Notes under the pieces: model-generated | Seen by the model: only the letters and a program-made list of their open reading frames with translations | Told to the model about the DNA's origin: nothing | Databases searched by the model: none | NCBI GenBank assembly: GCA_015039365.1 | Contig: WION01000093.1 | Span: forward strand, 1 to 64,000 | Direction of reading: 5' to 3' | Length of the DNA stretch: 64,000 bases | Origin: Amanita rubescens | Lineage: Eukaryota; Basidiomycota; Agaricomycetes; Agaricales; Amanitaceae | Translations under genes and position numbers: made by a program | Part shown: positions 1 through 11,892 of the stretch, piece by piece | Layout of the letters: every line of letters begins with the position of its first letter | How positions within the stretch are numbered: position 1 is the stretch's first letter

Positions 1-44
1 AGGGTCAAGGAATTGTTGATATAGCGTTGAATATAAACAAACCT

Positions 45-511
45 GTCGATGTATGCGCACTGGGCACAGCGTTTTCAAGACCAAACGAAGATAAAAAGAT
101 CTCAACGTCGGAGGACTTCGAGTCCTCCAACTCTCCGTCCTCTTGAGATCCAGAAGAGGCTTCCTTGCTAATGTGAGACGAGTCGCTCTTTGGACTCGCG
201 GCTGCAGTGGTATTAGGTGTGTCTGCAGGCAAAGACAAAGCGGTTGGAACCGCCGGTATGCATAGAGGAGAAAGTTCTGGGAGACCCGCAGGAGTAGCGA
301 GTGATGACGGGTCCTTCTCGCGGACCACAGTGGAAGGCGTCAGTCGAACTAGAACACGAGTGAAAGCTGCGTTTGATTGGAACGCAAGAGCCGTCTGAGA
401 AGCATGACAAGATAAAGATAGAGGAGCGACAACTTTGTTTGAGTGCGAGGTTGTAGAACAAGTCGGGGAGTCCGATACAGTGGTAGAATTAGACAGCTGG
501 TTGTTGGCCAT
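45..511 (-). CDS. Ser/Thr-rich N-terminal exon of an unrecognised gene (partial)
   Basis: An open frame on the minus strand starts at an ATG at 511 (MANNQLSNSTT...) and runs about 155 codons toward the left edge. The composition is rich in Ser, Thr, Ala and Pro with an acidic stretch (QEDGELEDSKSSDVE), typical of a disordered N-terminus. Near position 45 the minus strand reads CAG then GTTTGT, a plausible 5' splice site, so the gene probably continues off the window. A second ATG lies seven codons upstream at 532. No domain is recognised. It could also be a chance frame, because composition is the only support. Confidence 0.35.
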
Positions 512-532
512 ATTAAAGAAGCGATTAATCAA

Positions 533-2858
533 ATGCTAGAGGATGCAAGAGGTCGAAGCAGAGGCTTGGTAACACGAACAGACGATATTGCGTACAAGGA
601 CACGTATACGATAGCGATAGCAATAAAATTAAGGGTAATAGGGGCGTCGGCTAGAGCGGGTAAAGGCCAGGACAGATAGTCGGTGGTAGGGAAGAGAGAG
701 GAAAGACGAGCGAAAGGCGGAGGAGGGTTATATATCGTCGTTGTATGCGGAGGAGGTCGACATGATCGTAGGACTGACGTCGTCATCGAGAGATGCACAG
801 AAAAGGAAAGAGGACGACATGGGCAGTTGTATGCGCGAAGTACTTCTCGTTGGGAAGTTGCGCTGCCTCTTCGGATGCGCGCACCAGCGTAGATCGTGCA
901 AAGCCGAGGTGTTAGAATTACTGCTTCGGTTTTGCGACGACAATATCAGCCAATGCATCACCTCGTACTGTACAAAACGGCCGATAACGAAGTCGGTCTG
1001 TCTAGGATGTCCAAAGGTGATAGTGGTGACCGTCTTGGTGTTGATGGTGATGCTGTTTTGATTGCCAAATTAGAAGTAGATGCCGAAGCTAAAGGCAAAG
1101 CCACAGAAAACAATAGAGTGGCCAAGGTCATCATCATCTTGGGTGTGACGGAACTGTTGCAGACTTGAATCCACTAAAGCCTTCCTCTTCTTCGACCACA
1201 ACTATGGCAGCTATCGTCGCTGAGGACATAGAAGACAACGACGTAGACTGTATAAGGGGCAAAAACATCAGATAACTCATATAACACGAAACGTTATTGA
1301 TTACATCCACGTTTTTCAACCGGGAACGTTGATTACCGGTCGCAAAGTAGTAACGACGCCCACACCTCCACTCGTTGCGCGGAAAAGGTAATCCAACACA
1401 CAAACGTTGCGAGCATAACGGTTGATCCAGCGAAAGTGGTGGCAGTGGTTGTGACCAAAATGGGTGTTGTTAGAGCTGACGTCGCCAAACCGGAAGAGAT
1501 CAAAGGAGACATCGTACGGCAGATTGGGAGTAGCCAAAATGTTGTTTGTTCGAGTGTTCAGCGTTAAGCGGTCGCGGCGAAAATAGCTGAAAACCCAAAC
1601 TCCTACCGTCTCGGCGGATGCGATTCACAGCGTTAAATATTTTTATGGAGCTTAGGGTCCGGTTCCAATTGTCGCCGTTTTTTTTTGGCAGGTGCGGAAT
1701 TGAGGGAAGAGGTGTTGATGGTTGCAATTGGGCGCGATGGGTTGTAGAGGGGTCGAAAATCATCTATCGTCATTGGCAGAGATGTGAGACTCGTTTGATG
1801 CAATAGAGGGTACACATACGTCGTCCACACAAACGCGATTTGACTCAACATCAAAACGAAATCATCGGGATCACGATCCTCGAAATCGGTATCGTCAACC
1901 TCCGAAAAGGAGCACTGTTGGGGTGTAGAGGGATCAGGCGTGGATGTAAAGCGTTCCATGTAGTGATATTGGTTTTTTTTCTCAAAAGGAGATGTCTCAA
2001 AAAGGAGACGTTCACGGGCGAGCGTCTCTTTTTTTGGAAATAAGCAAAGCAGATAGTAGAAGGGGCGGGGAGTTGGTTTACGTATAGTTGGAAGAGGTTT
2101 TTGGTGGGTAGAATTGGGTATAGAGGGATTACTGCGCAGTTGTAGGAGTCGTCGGGAAGCAGGATTTGGCATGGTGGAGTGTAAAGGTTCACAGATGGAC
2201 GTAGAGGGGTTTCGTGTGATGAGTACGAAAGTTGAGGCAGGATAGTCATGAAACATAGCTGGTCAGCACAATTGAACGGTTTAGAGAGGGAACACATACC
2301 TTGTGTAGGTGCTATGTTGACACGAGAGAGCAGAAGAGAGTGACAGAGTTAGGGGGAAGACGAACAGATTTGCGAAGGCAGAGGACACAGCAACTGACGG
2401 AATAATTCATATCGGTTGCGTCTTCTTTATCACCGGGAATGTTGACATCTTTGTCAGAGTAGTTGTTGTGTCTCGTCGCACGACCTGTGTTATGTCTCGC
2501 GTCTGTCCGGGGACGTTTGTGCCGGAAAATGTCGTTGCGCCGGAAAATGCCGCGCGCGCTAGCGTGTCTCGGGTCTCGCCGGCCAATTGGTCGGTTAAAG
2601 CCGCGTCAGCAAGATACCGAGTCCTTTCAGGCCTCGGAACCATCGATTTACGACAAAACCGATACCTACGTTTCACTTCGGCCTCGGAACTATGTAAATT
2701 TCCTAATGCGACAGCGGAATTAAATTCCGCGACTTAGGCCAACATCATGACCGTTTTTGGGATCAACTTGACAACTTGAATGTGATCAAAAGATGATGAT
2801 ATCAAGATTTGAAAATGTACACTAAGAAAGGCTAAGACATTATTACAAGAAAAAAAAA
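533..2858. other. No gene recognised; scattered short open frames
   Basis: Short frames occur on both strands. The most gene-like is minus-strand 1651-1960, which has an acidic run (EVDDTDFEDRDPDDF) followed by a Lys-rich end; a plus-strand stretch around 1407-1566 is also protein-like. None has a convincing start, splice sites or a known motif. Around 2470-2690 the sequence is CpG-rich, with GCCGGAAAATG repeated twice and GCCTCGGAAC repeated twice. This may be a decayed gene or repeat. Confidence 0.3.
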
Positions 2859-4863
2859 CTAGGTGTCTGGCAATGTTCTTGGAATGATGGCTGCACGACC
2901 AAAATATCGAAAGTAACTCTGGGTGTAGAATCTGGCGAGAGCGTATTCGTAATGCAGCAGCTCATTCTCTGGGGCCTCCGCCGTCGGTGTTGGCAGGCGC
3001 GCTACATGATGTCGATGATAATGATCCCATTCAAACATCACCCGACGCAAAGCATGGAGGTATGGAAGGCGATCTCGGACATCAGGCGATGCCAGTCCCA
3101 GGCGAGCATTTCTAACTGACACCGTTGCCAGATGACGAGGTTGGTTGGGACGGAAGTAGAAACACCGTAATACGAGTTCCTCCCGGACCAGAGAATCAAG
3201 ATCTTGATGTCGACCCTCAAACAGGCGTCGATCAAGAGCACGGCGATCCAATATGAGAAGTTCGAACCGGAACGATAGCTCTGAAATACCCCACATGTGT
3301 TCCTGCGTCTCCCGTACCGTAAACTCCCTGTTAGAGACCTGGTGGAGATTGGATATGTTGATGCCCAGTGCAGTTGCCTCTGGTGATAACAAATTGGTTA
3401 GGAAATGACGAGATTGCCCTGCCATGGTCTGTTGATTGGGCTCATGTCCATGCAATAGAGTACGCCAATCCTGGTTCGAGAGCAAACGGACCTCAGGGGC
3501 ATTAGACGCCAGACGGTATATGCATAAATCACGGATGGTTGTCCATAATGTAAGGAACCGATTTCGTCGCTGGGGATTGTTGCCAGAACAAAAAAGTCCC
3601 GGTTCCGGGAATGCATACTTCCCATCATTGTCTGTCAGCTTGGTTGACGAGTAAAGATATTTTGGGTCACGATCGACAGCGCGTAGGGCACTTTGCCACG
3701 ATTGTAATGCAGGCGGCATGTATGGACTATCAATCGGCTCAAATTTATCCCGGTCTGTTGATGCTTTAGGGCCTGGTTTTCCAGAACGGGAATCTGTCTG
3801 TATATAAGATGCAAAATTAGCTGAATGGGTGGTGTAACTTACACGGTTGGTGCCTTGTGCGTGAGTCTCGAGTATTTCGCGAGGGTCCGGCTTGCTCGAA
3901 TTCATGTGGTTTAATTCCTCTCGGGTTTCCGTCACTAAAGAGGTCCGTATAACGAAGTGATTTTAAGCCGTGCTCGGAGATCGCCCGAAATCGGTTGTAG
4001 TTTGAATCACCTATGTAGATGCGTGGAAAGGGGTAGGGAACATAGTCTTCCAGTTCCAGCTTGTCTTGTGGTTGAATGATAGACGTGATGGAGAGGATAT
4101 TCTCCTTCACGAAGGACGAGATGGGGCGTATGAACCAATAGGGGATCCCTGCAGCAAAAAGTCTCTCCGCGACATCTGCGTCAAGGACAAAGCAACCGAT
4201 GACCTTGGCCGTTTCCGTTGCAGGAGGGACGCGACCTTCCATGTAGGGTTCAAAATTTTCTATGTAGTCAAGCAGCGCCCACAGCTCCATCCACAGACGT
4301 TGAACCTGCCGACATTCGAATAAGACCTCTTTACGCGCCATTGAGACTGCCCTCAAACGACTTAAACTACGGCGGAGATTAACAGATAGCGATTTTGTTT
4401 CAGGGTAATGGGTGCTATGATCAACTTTGGCTTGAACCACCCTCTCATTCAACCGTTCGCAGCACTGCTCCATTGCTTGCAACTCGTGATGCGGTAGGAA
4501 CCCGATCCCCAAGTTCCATCCATGTTGATGGACTGGTTCAAAATCAAGGCGAGTGGGATTCCACCACATGATCGAATACTGCGACGGTAGCGCGTCTTTT
4601 TGGGGAACACAGCACAAGTACGGGGCTGACCGAGAAAATGGCTGAGGCCACTGTGTGTGATCGTCCACACCATAACGGCCGTCTATCCTTGCATATAGAT
4701 TACAACGACCAGGAGGCGCAAATATATGTTCTTGGCTGGGAGTGGCGATGTAATAATCAGAATAGTGAGGGTGAATAGCTGCAACGCGTCCATCGAACGC
4801 CCCGAGAGGCACTAAGATAACATTGAGGCGCTGTGATCGTACGTGCCATAGGTAGCTTACCAT
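2859..4863 (-). CDS. Unknown agaricomycete protein, two exons, about 651 aa
   Basis: Exon 1 runs 4863-3843 and exon 2 runs 3793-2859. They are joined by a 49-base intron (3842-3794) with donor GTAAGT and acceptor CAG, and the phase fits exactly, giving 651 residues to the stop at 2859. I know no domain for it. The middle carries a conserved-looking segment, PYPFPRIYIGDSNYNRFRAI, followed by a low-complexity, probably disordered linker across the intron. The second half is charged and probably helical (ELSFRFELLILDRRALDRRL). The ATG at 4863 is immediately followed by GTAAGC, itself a possible splice donor, so the true N-terminus may lie in the open frame further upstream (to about 5044, with a hydrophobic stretch). 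The function is not known. Confidence 0.7.
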
Positions 4864-5600
4864 CAGTTCTCCGATTCCGTAACAAATCTGTCGCTTGTGT
4901 ACTAGGTATAGAAACGGCTGGCGGCATATCTTCGGGTATCATCAATAAGAACAGCGCCTGTGATAAGAGAAGGATATACATACTGAAGGCGGTGAATCGC
5001 AACAATATATCACAAAATGCGATGAGGCGTCGCCGCGAGTCCAAAGCAACAATGACTCATCGGCCACTCAGGCTGCGTGCGGCTTAGTCACCGTATATTT
5101 GTTCGTGCTTGACGCCAGGCCATGCCGTAGCATTTCCGAACACAGGAAAGGAGGGCGAATCGTTCAAGGAGGACAAGAGAATGTCATATTGTTGAATATT
5201 AATAAAAAAGGGACACAGGTATCGTTTCCTTCATGTTTCTCTTCCAGGAATAGGTCATGCTAGCGGGTGATGGTAGTAGAATTTACAGAGGGGTTAAGTT
5301 AAGGCTTGGAGAGACTCGCAAGTTCGTGGCAAGGGCGAAACGCCCAAGTCTCAAGATCTCACGCCTCGCCCTCGCGAGTTCATCACGCACCTCCGGGCAG
5401 TATTTTGCAATCTAACAAACAATACGATTCGGCACTAAAATCGTCAACTTGCAAATGCGGCCGCCACCGGGCATGTACTACATCTCGATTCGTACAACGA
5501 CTACCTACTTATATGATAAGCTATGTAGGCAGTGGAAATTCGTAGGAAGAAAGATTACAAATAAGGGAATGTGGTGCGCTCAACAGTGTCAGTCGTCATC
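4864..5600. other. No supported gene
   Basis: A minus-strand frame (to 5044) with a hydrophobic stretch could be an extra 5' exon of the neighbouring gene. Beyond that I see only short chance frames. The deaminase-like pseudogene coding begins near 5601. Confidence 0.3.
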
Positions 5601-5742
5601 ATGATGCGACGGCAAGGAGTCATCCACTTGCTTCAATCCCCAGTTTCGGTGTCGAAGCTCTGTTGTCCAGCATGCTGGGAGTTTCTGGCTGCGTTGCGGG
5701 CTGAGACTAGTACCAAAGGGGATCAGAAGCTGGCTGTTCGCG

Positions 5743-5748
5743 GCCATC
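5743..5748 (+). repeat. Left target-site duplication GCCATC
   Basis: This is identical to 6409-6414 on the other side of the inverted-repeat element. One copy completes the deaminase reading frame across the insertion. Confidence 0.75.
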
Positions 5749-6408
5749 TATGTGCCGCGAAATTGGACAAAACCCATTCCATTGCCAAAAATGGCAATGA
5801 AACATGATGATCATTGATGATCATGCACGATCATGATGTATCATGATGAACTGTGATGAATCATCATGAATGGGAGTGATTCATGATGATCCCTCATGAT
5901 TGCTTTTCCCCCCTTTGACTTGGGCTCTCATGAACAATCATGTAGTAGCATACTTTCAGGCCATTGACATCGATTGTGGCAATTATTCATGGATCATCAA
6001 GAATGGAAATGAACATCATTGACCACAGACGATCACTGGATTTTTTCCAGTTTGAGAGAGTGAAACTTGTCATAGCAATGCTAAGATCATGGATGATCAC
6101 AGGTGAACCACTGGTGATCATGAATAAGTTATGATGAACCGTGACTGGTTAAAATTGCACAGAAATTGCTTTTAATGAGTGTTCACCATTGTTCACCATC
6201 AACAACAAGTAAAGTAACAAGATATGGCAAAATCTGATAACTGATGTTCACAACAATTCATTAAGGATCATCACAATTCATTAATGATCACCAATGATCA
6301 CCAATGATCATGACAATTCTTCATGGATAATCAAGAATGGAAATAAACACCAGTGACTACTGATGATCACTGATGATCACTGGGTTTTGTCCAGTTTGGA
6401 GGAGCAAA
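5749..6408. mobile_element. 660-bp non-autonomous inverted-repeat element (MITE-like)
   Basis: The ends are imperfect 28-base inverted repeats (5749-5776 and 6381-6408; 21 of 28 aligned positions match), with the core AAAYTGGACAAAACCCA nearest the middle. The element is flanked by a direct GCCATC repeat at 5743-5748 and 6409-6414, read as a 6-bp target duplication. It has no coding capacity. The interior is dominated by variants of TGATGATCA, so it is extremely GATC-rich and locally self-complementary. A stretch near the right end (6311-6398) is also present in diverged form at 5975-6052, so the right arm was duplicated internally. The superfamily is not determined; a 6-bp duplication does not point to one. 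Confidence 0.75.
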
Positions 6409-6671
6409 GCCATCATTACACTGTTTATCGAGTAGCCCTGCCGAAGGGAACTGCTCCACACATCCGAACCAAGATGGGAAATACCTTCCGGGCCCTCCTT
6501 CACAGCGAAATCCAGAAGCTCTTGGTAGAGGAAGCTAGGACGGTCAAGGGAAGCTTGCACTGTTCTACGCAAAGCAGCTCAAGCATGAAAACTACTGCAA
6601 GCAGCGCCGACGGCGATCCCGAAGACCGCGATGAGTCAAACAACTGGAGAGAGGGTTTAACAATGCATTGA

Positions 6672-7218
6672 CCTCAAGCTGAAGGAAAATAGAGTAGAAT
6701 CTTAAACGACCGCTTGAATATATTTGAACAAGCAGTAATGTGGCACAATGGGCAAACGTAATGAGTCATTTAAAAGGTTGGCTACAGGGCAAACCAGGAG
6801 GCGTGGGGAATGCAGGCATAGAGAGAACAGGTTGGGGGTGATGGTGCGGTACTTTTTGACGTAACTAATTACGTGGTAGGATAATGATTAGTGTGATATA
6901 TTATACAAATGTGTTTAAGATTGGGACTTTCTATTAGGAGTGGGAATACGTTCCACTGGAAGTTGAGAAGGGTACGTAGAATAACAGAGGATGGGGGAAG
7001 TGGGGAGGGGCACCATGGGTTACGAGGCCATTGGGAAGCTTGCGCCCGTAACAGAAACTTAGCCGCAATATGGAGAGGGGTGAGTAAATATGATTGCAAT
7101 TGGGAGCGAGTGGATCTATGCGGCGGAAACGACATACGATGGCAAAATCACTAAACGGGGACGCGAGAGTGCGCTGAGTTTATGTGTAGGAAGAACCAAT
7201 AGAACCGACTCGGAAGCA
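6672..7218. other. No supported gene
   Basis: This is AT-rich spacer between the deaminase pseudogene and the possible 5' exons of the deaminase gene. I see no motif or splice structure here. Confidence 0.4.
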
Positions 7219-7667
7219 ATGGCGGACCTTGCAAGCAAGGTAAGTATAGTATTGATTACTAGATTTCTCACGTTGTCGCATTACCGAGTCCTGACTGGAG
7301 ATACAATTTTTTGGTCGTGCTTGTATTGCGCTGTGGCATTCAAGGTTCCTGTGCATTGAGAATAGCAATCAAAATATCAAAAGAAGGGAAGAAAGAGCAG
7401 CGCTGGCCCTGCATGAAGTTGAACGCCGGGGGGCCTTGCGGCTTAAGTAAGTCATTCAATTGTACGTACCGATCATATGCGAGCCCGATGAGGAGTCGGT
7501 GCAGATCATCAGGCCTCAGGCCTCCAGGGGCGGCGACCGTGACGGCTCCGAACGTTAGTACTACTACCCGCGGCGTCGGAAGGATGCTCTACGATGCCAC
7601 CCCTCCTTTGCGTACGATGACTTGCATTCAATATTCACTGACAGTGATTGGCCCACGTTGAACGTTA
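7219..7667 (+). other. Possible 5' exons of the deaminase gene
   Basis: An ATG at 7219 (MADLASK) is followed directly by GTAAGT at 7240. A separate frame near 7370-7450 reads NIKRREERAALALHEVERRG and is followed by GTAAGT. A third, near 7465-7560, reads VPIICEPDEESVQIIRPQAS, and a fourth near 7580-7690 reads FAYDDLHSIFTDSDWPTLN. All look coding by composition, but I could not join them in phase with each other or with the frame at 7668, which itself begins without an ATG. They may be exons of the same gene or of a small neighbouring gene. Confidence 0.35.
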
Positions 7668-10463
7668 TTGTTCTCACGTTCTTTGTGTCACGACATCGAG
7701 TATACGACTGCCAACGCCCACGCTGTTCTTCTGTCCTATGATCAAAGTGAGTTAGAGCCTAGCGCACAGATCAAGTTTAATCTCTCTTACAAGGAAATGT
7801 CCGGCCCTAAGGCCAGTCCTCTACCTGAACTCCCCGAATTCACCATGATTACAAACTTGCTACGGCTCACCTGTACCTTGAGGAACGGGAATGGCGATAT
7901 ATCCATGCGTGAGTTTGATACTTCCGCAGAAAGATCTAGCTTCGCTCGATACCGCTCTACGGTCCTGTGCACTGAACAGGAGGCCGAGAGGGAGTTGGAC
8001 CTTTTGGGGCTGGATTCCATAACCGCACTGCTTGTCCGGGACGATGAGATCGTCAGTGCCTGCTATACGTCGGCAGACAGGATTAGCTTTCTCGCTTCCC
8101 AGTCACTAGAAGTCCTTCAAGACGATGATCAAGCCAACCATGCAGCACAGGTCCAGTCTGGAGGAGCTGTAAAAGTTCATCTTGAAGATCTTTCGAATCG
8201 CCTGCAAAAGGCAAATAAGGCTGCGCCGTTACAAGTGGCCGCCATGTGTAACTCCACAGGCATTGCCTCTCAGGGTGCAAACTTCACGATTAGGGTCCCG
8301 CCTACAGGACGTAGTTATTGGCCAGATATCAGAGATAACTCTGATCATTGGTATTGTGCAACATTGTAGGCATTTGTGTTGGCTCACATTTACAAATCTC
8401 ATCTGGCATGACAGAAGGCGGTTAAATATACAAGACCATGCGGCGACGATGACTGATTACCTTAGCCAATACAAGAGCACGAAGGACTTGCCGCAGCGGG
8501 ACATATATGCCAGTCGGTTTTTCAACTATGTTGTGTCATCATGTTGGCGGAAGATGTACAAACGCATCTCCTGCTGGTCGGGGCTCGCCCTTATCTATAA
8601 CTGGAAAAATCACATCAAGGCCTTCCAACGCGAAATTGATAAATACGATGACTGGAACAATGCCAAAATGGCTTCTCGAGGCAAAAGCGACAGGACACTA
8701 GCCATGTTCCTTATCTCTAACCGTTCAACTATGGTGGCTTTACAGCGTACTCTTGCCAGGTCTCCCGATCGCTCAGCATTTCCCCCAGGGCAGGATGAAT
8801 TTCCGCTCCTGATGGAACAGGCTGGATCTGGGAGCGGACCAATCTATGGCAATGGACCGCTCTATACCAAAGAAACGGCGGCAGAGTTTCACCAACTCGT
8901 TCATGTTACTCTTCTCGCATTTGGATCATTCCTCTCCTCATTGAATTATGGCAAGAACGAAGAGAACGCGCAAGTTCTCCCCGTGGTCGCAGGAATCACC
9001 CGACTCCTCACTTACATCTTATGCTCGACGGCGTTCAAACGTCATATCGAGGTCATTTCAAACGACGGGAAGAAGATCCTGACCCATCTGATGCCTATCT
9101 ACGCATATCATGATGAGTATCTAGAGTATGGGTACGAGAACGGGATAAGGCGAAATACCACGCGAACCACGCCAGCTACCGAAGCCACACCAGCTAGCGG
9201 AACCACAACAGCTACTGAAACAACGACAGCTACCGAAACAACGCCAACTACCGAAACAACGCCAGCTACCGAAACCACGACAGCTAGCGAAGCCACGTCA
9301 GCTGGAAAACCCGACGTCGGCTTCGGCGAGTCCGACGAGAACCAACGCGATGTTGACCCTAACATGAAATTGTTGGAATCGAGCAAGGTATGCAGATGTG
9401 CATAGCCTAAACACCGTGAAAAGGCTGATCAAACTGATGTAGGTTGATGTCCATCACAAAATTGATATATTTGTGAATTGGGTCAGAACTTTGATTTTTC
9501 AAATCATCGCAAGGCGCAATCTGGAATTTCTTGGCGCCGGGATACCTAAACAACCTGACGTCAAGATAAGATTTCTCGACGTCAACCACTTACAGTACAT
9601 GCAGCCGACTTGGTCCCAGTACCGGCAAGTCATGACCCGTGCACTCTTGGATGAATCGGATAATCAATCAGGCCCACTGGGCTGTGCTATACCAGAAGGA
9701 CGCACCATTGATCAAATTATTGACGTCTTGGAACGTAAGCTGATCGATGAAGACCCCGGGTCGTGGAACCAGGGCGAAGCATTCAGGATTGTAAAAGGTT
9801 TCCAGAATGTGAAAGAAGAAAAAGATACTCCAGGACACCCATTTTCTGCGATCATGCATTGCGAGGCAGTGATTGCGGCACTTGCGGAGTATTTTCGTCG
9901 GCATAAAGACCAATCGAAAATGAATCTCAATAACGACAAGGAGCTGCGGGAAGTTTGTCTGGTACGCATCTTGTGCATCACATGGAAGGTCCTTGATCGA
10001 CCGTCATCTTTAGGAACTGGAAACAGGAACAATATCAGTATCAAAGCTTTGCTGCCCTGTATGCTGGCACCTTTTAACAAAGGTTCTCGGGAAGACGTCA
10101 TCAATACAGGCTCGCGGCTGCCACTCCGTAATATACCCGGTGGTTTTACCTGATTGGCTATCTCAAGAGGATGAAGCTTCGATGCTGCAGTGCTTCCGGC
10201 AATACTTACGCCGTCACCTCATTGAATTCATAACGGAAGGGAATAGCCCGGTAGTCCCGAGCCCGCTTGGACATCGCACTGTGCAGAGCGATGCGTCAGG
10301 TATTAGTACTTCAAGTAGCAACAATTTTGAACCGCAAACGCAGAACTCGGACTTGGACGTCAACAAGCCACCAGCCTGGTATGATACTATCTTGGAAAAG
10401 TTGCCTAGGTCGTTGAGAAGAACGCGAGCATCAATTCGTGGCCAAATTCCGGTCAATCCGTGA
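7668..10463 (+). CDS. OTT_1508-like deaminase family protein (fungal)
   Basis: The C-terminal half carries the two zinc motifs of the deaminase fold: HCEA in SAIMHCEAVIAALAEYFRR (near 9855) and C-x2-C in SVSKLCCPVCWHLL (near 10040). They are separated by a clean 52-base intron (9962-10013, GTACGC...TAG). The exon before it is joined by a 55-base intron at 9388-9442, in phase 0, and the stop is at 10461-10463. Between about 9170 and 9300 there is a Thr/Glu/Ala repeat (TTPATE-like units), probably a flexible linker. The 5' exon (7668-about 8330, including ITALLVRDDEIVSACY) reads as coding, but its junction to the next exon (about 8440) is unresolved, and 7668 is not an ATG; the first in-frame ATG is at 7798. 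If translation instead began at the ATG at 8449, the protein would be about 635 aa. Members of this superfamily deaminate bases or nucleotides; the substrate here is unknown. Confidence 0.75.
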
Positions 10464-10689
10464 CCAGTATTGTACTATTACTTTGAACTTTCCTATGACT
10501 ATGCCGTATTCCTTTGATTATAGCTCCCTGAATGACAGCAGCAGTGGGAGAGTACTGAGCTCAAAGTATGCCTTTTACTATATTCCCTTTACTGTAACCA
10601 CCGTTCCATGCTTAGTATTCATTTCAGTTCACTCTTATGTCTACTATGTGCATATGTGACGTATCGATATTTTTCTGTATTACTACTAG
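10464..10689. other. 3' flank of the deaminase gene
   Basis: AT-rich and apparently non-coding; it probably holds the 3' UTR. No clear polyadenylation signal was identified. Confidence 0.3.
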
Positions 10690-11395
10690 TTCAGTGTTGA
10701 ACGTTTGAGTCCACAACTGCAAGGGCTGCAAGGAACTGTTCATAGATATAACCTGTGGATGAACAAGTAATGAGAGGATGGACGTTTGATTGACACGGCC
10801 ATAGTAGTATAAGAGTGCCGTCACGCGTGACGTGCCTACCAAATTGGGCGAACGCGCTGGTCAACGTGGGTTGGGGGGAGAACAAGACGATATTGTGACC
10901 GGCCTTATAGAGAAAAATGACAGAAGGACGCGTTGGGGAACTTTCTATCGCGAAAATACTGAATTAAATCAATCGTTTAGCGTGCGAGGCACGAATTGAG
11001 AGAAATGGAGCACTTACGGGCCCGGTGATAGAAGGAATGGCACTGGATGCGTGTTTCGTGCATAGAAGGTTGAAGGATGAATTTGAGTGAAGAAAAAAGT
11101 GAGAAGCCAACGATAGAGGGGTCGCATGCGCCGAATAAGAGAGAATGTGCCACCAGCATGGCAACAATGTCAGCGAGAAAGCGAACGACGTGGTATTAGG
11201 GCTGGACTTACTGAGAGGAATGCTTCCAAATTCCATTGAGCAACTTTCTATCGTGAAGATACATAATTAAAGGAATCGGTTAGCGTGCGAGATGCAAATT
11301 GAGAGAATGGAGCACTTACGGGCCTGGTGATAGAAGGAACAGCACATGATGCGTGTTTCATGCATAAAAAGTTAGTGTTCATTCGCCTCTTACCC
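10690..11395 (-). repeat. Rearranged inverted fragment of the R repeat family
   Basis: On the minus strand this matches parts of R2 and R3. 10712-10745 is the complement of the segment at 16046-16079. 10825-10870 is the complement of the segment around 17145-17180 (AATTTGGTAGGCACGTCACG). 10964-11236 encodes the same roughly 90-codon frame (MEFGSIPLSKSSPNTTSFAF...) seen at 16753 and 18994. Segment order and content are reduced relative to the full copies. Confidence 0.7.
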
Positions 11396-11892
11396 CTCCA
11401 CCTGAATCTTTTCTTTCCCAGTTCCCCCCCCCTTCCCTTTCTTCCTCACTTAGCTCTCTGTTGAATAATTCATCCTCAACCTGCCTAAACACCTTATCAG
11501 GAAGTGGCTTTGTGTATCTGATGATGAACAGATGAGGATTGAGAGAGAGACAACCTCCAACCTTGATATGCTTGCCTTTCAGTGATGTCATTCTTAGGTT
11601 TAAATAACCTTTTTGTAGCTGCCTGGAGTGCATGATCTAGCTTGCAGGTTCCCCTTGTGGCTCTGGGGGACTTGTCTACCTACACATAGTTGGTCAGACT
11701 TCTCTTAATCCTCTTGATTGTCCCTAGTTCGCCTTTTACGCCATGGGCCAGAAGAAGCTCTGAAGCTCCACAACAGCGAATTAGGATCTATTTCTTGAAT
11801 TGCGCGCCAGAAGAAGCTCTGAAGCAGCGCAACATAGATCAAGACACAGAGAGGGGGGAACAGAGCAGTCATCAAAACTAGCCGAATAGATC
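11396..11892. other. No supported gene; short duplicated segment
   Basis: The segment GCCAGAAGAAGCTCTGAAG occurs twice (around 11748 and 11808). Otherwise there is no coding signal or known repeat. Confidence 0.3.

Larger units (their letters stand above)
5601..6671 (+). pseudogene. Truncated OTT_1508-like deaminase copy, split by an inverted-repeat element
   Basis: The reading frame contains VSVSKLCCPACWEFLAAL, which matches the second zinc-binding motif (C-x2-C) of the deaminase gene at 7668-10463 (VSKLCCPVCWHLL). It then reads KLAVRGH at 5748 and is interrupted. After the insertion at 5749-6408 the frame resumes with YTVYRVALPKG, equivalent to VIYPVVLPDWL in the intact gene, and continues through a Ser-rich tail to a stop at 6671. 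The upstream part with the H-x-E motif is missing, so the copy was already 5' truncated or its 5' part lies elsewhere. Removing the insert and one copy of its target repeat leaves a continuous frame, so the insertion came after duplication. Confidence 0.75.

Noticed and set aside
896..1168. Plus-strand 90-codon frame resembling coding sequence
   Set aside because: No splice sites, start context or motif, and similar short frames occur on the other strand; treated as chance.
7180..7368. Minus-strand 62-codon frame near the deaminase 5' region
   Set aside because: It overlaps probable plus-strand exon sequence and has no motif.
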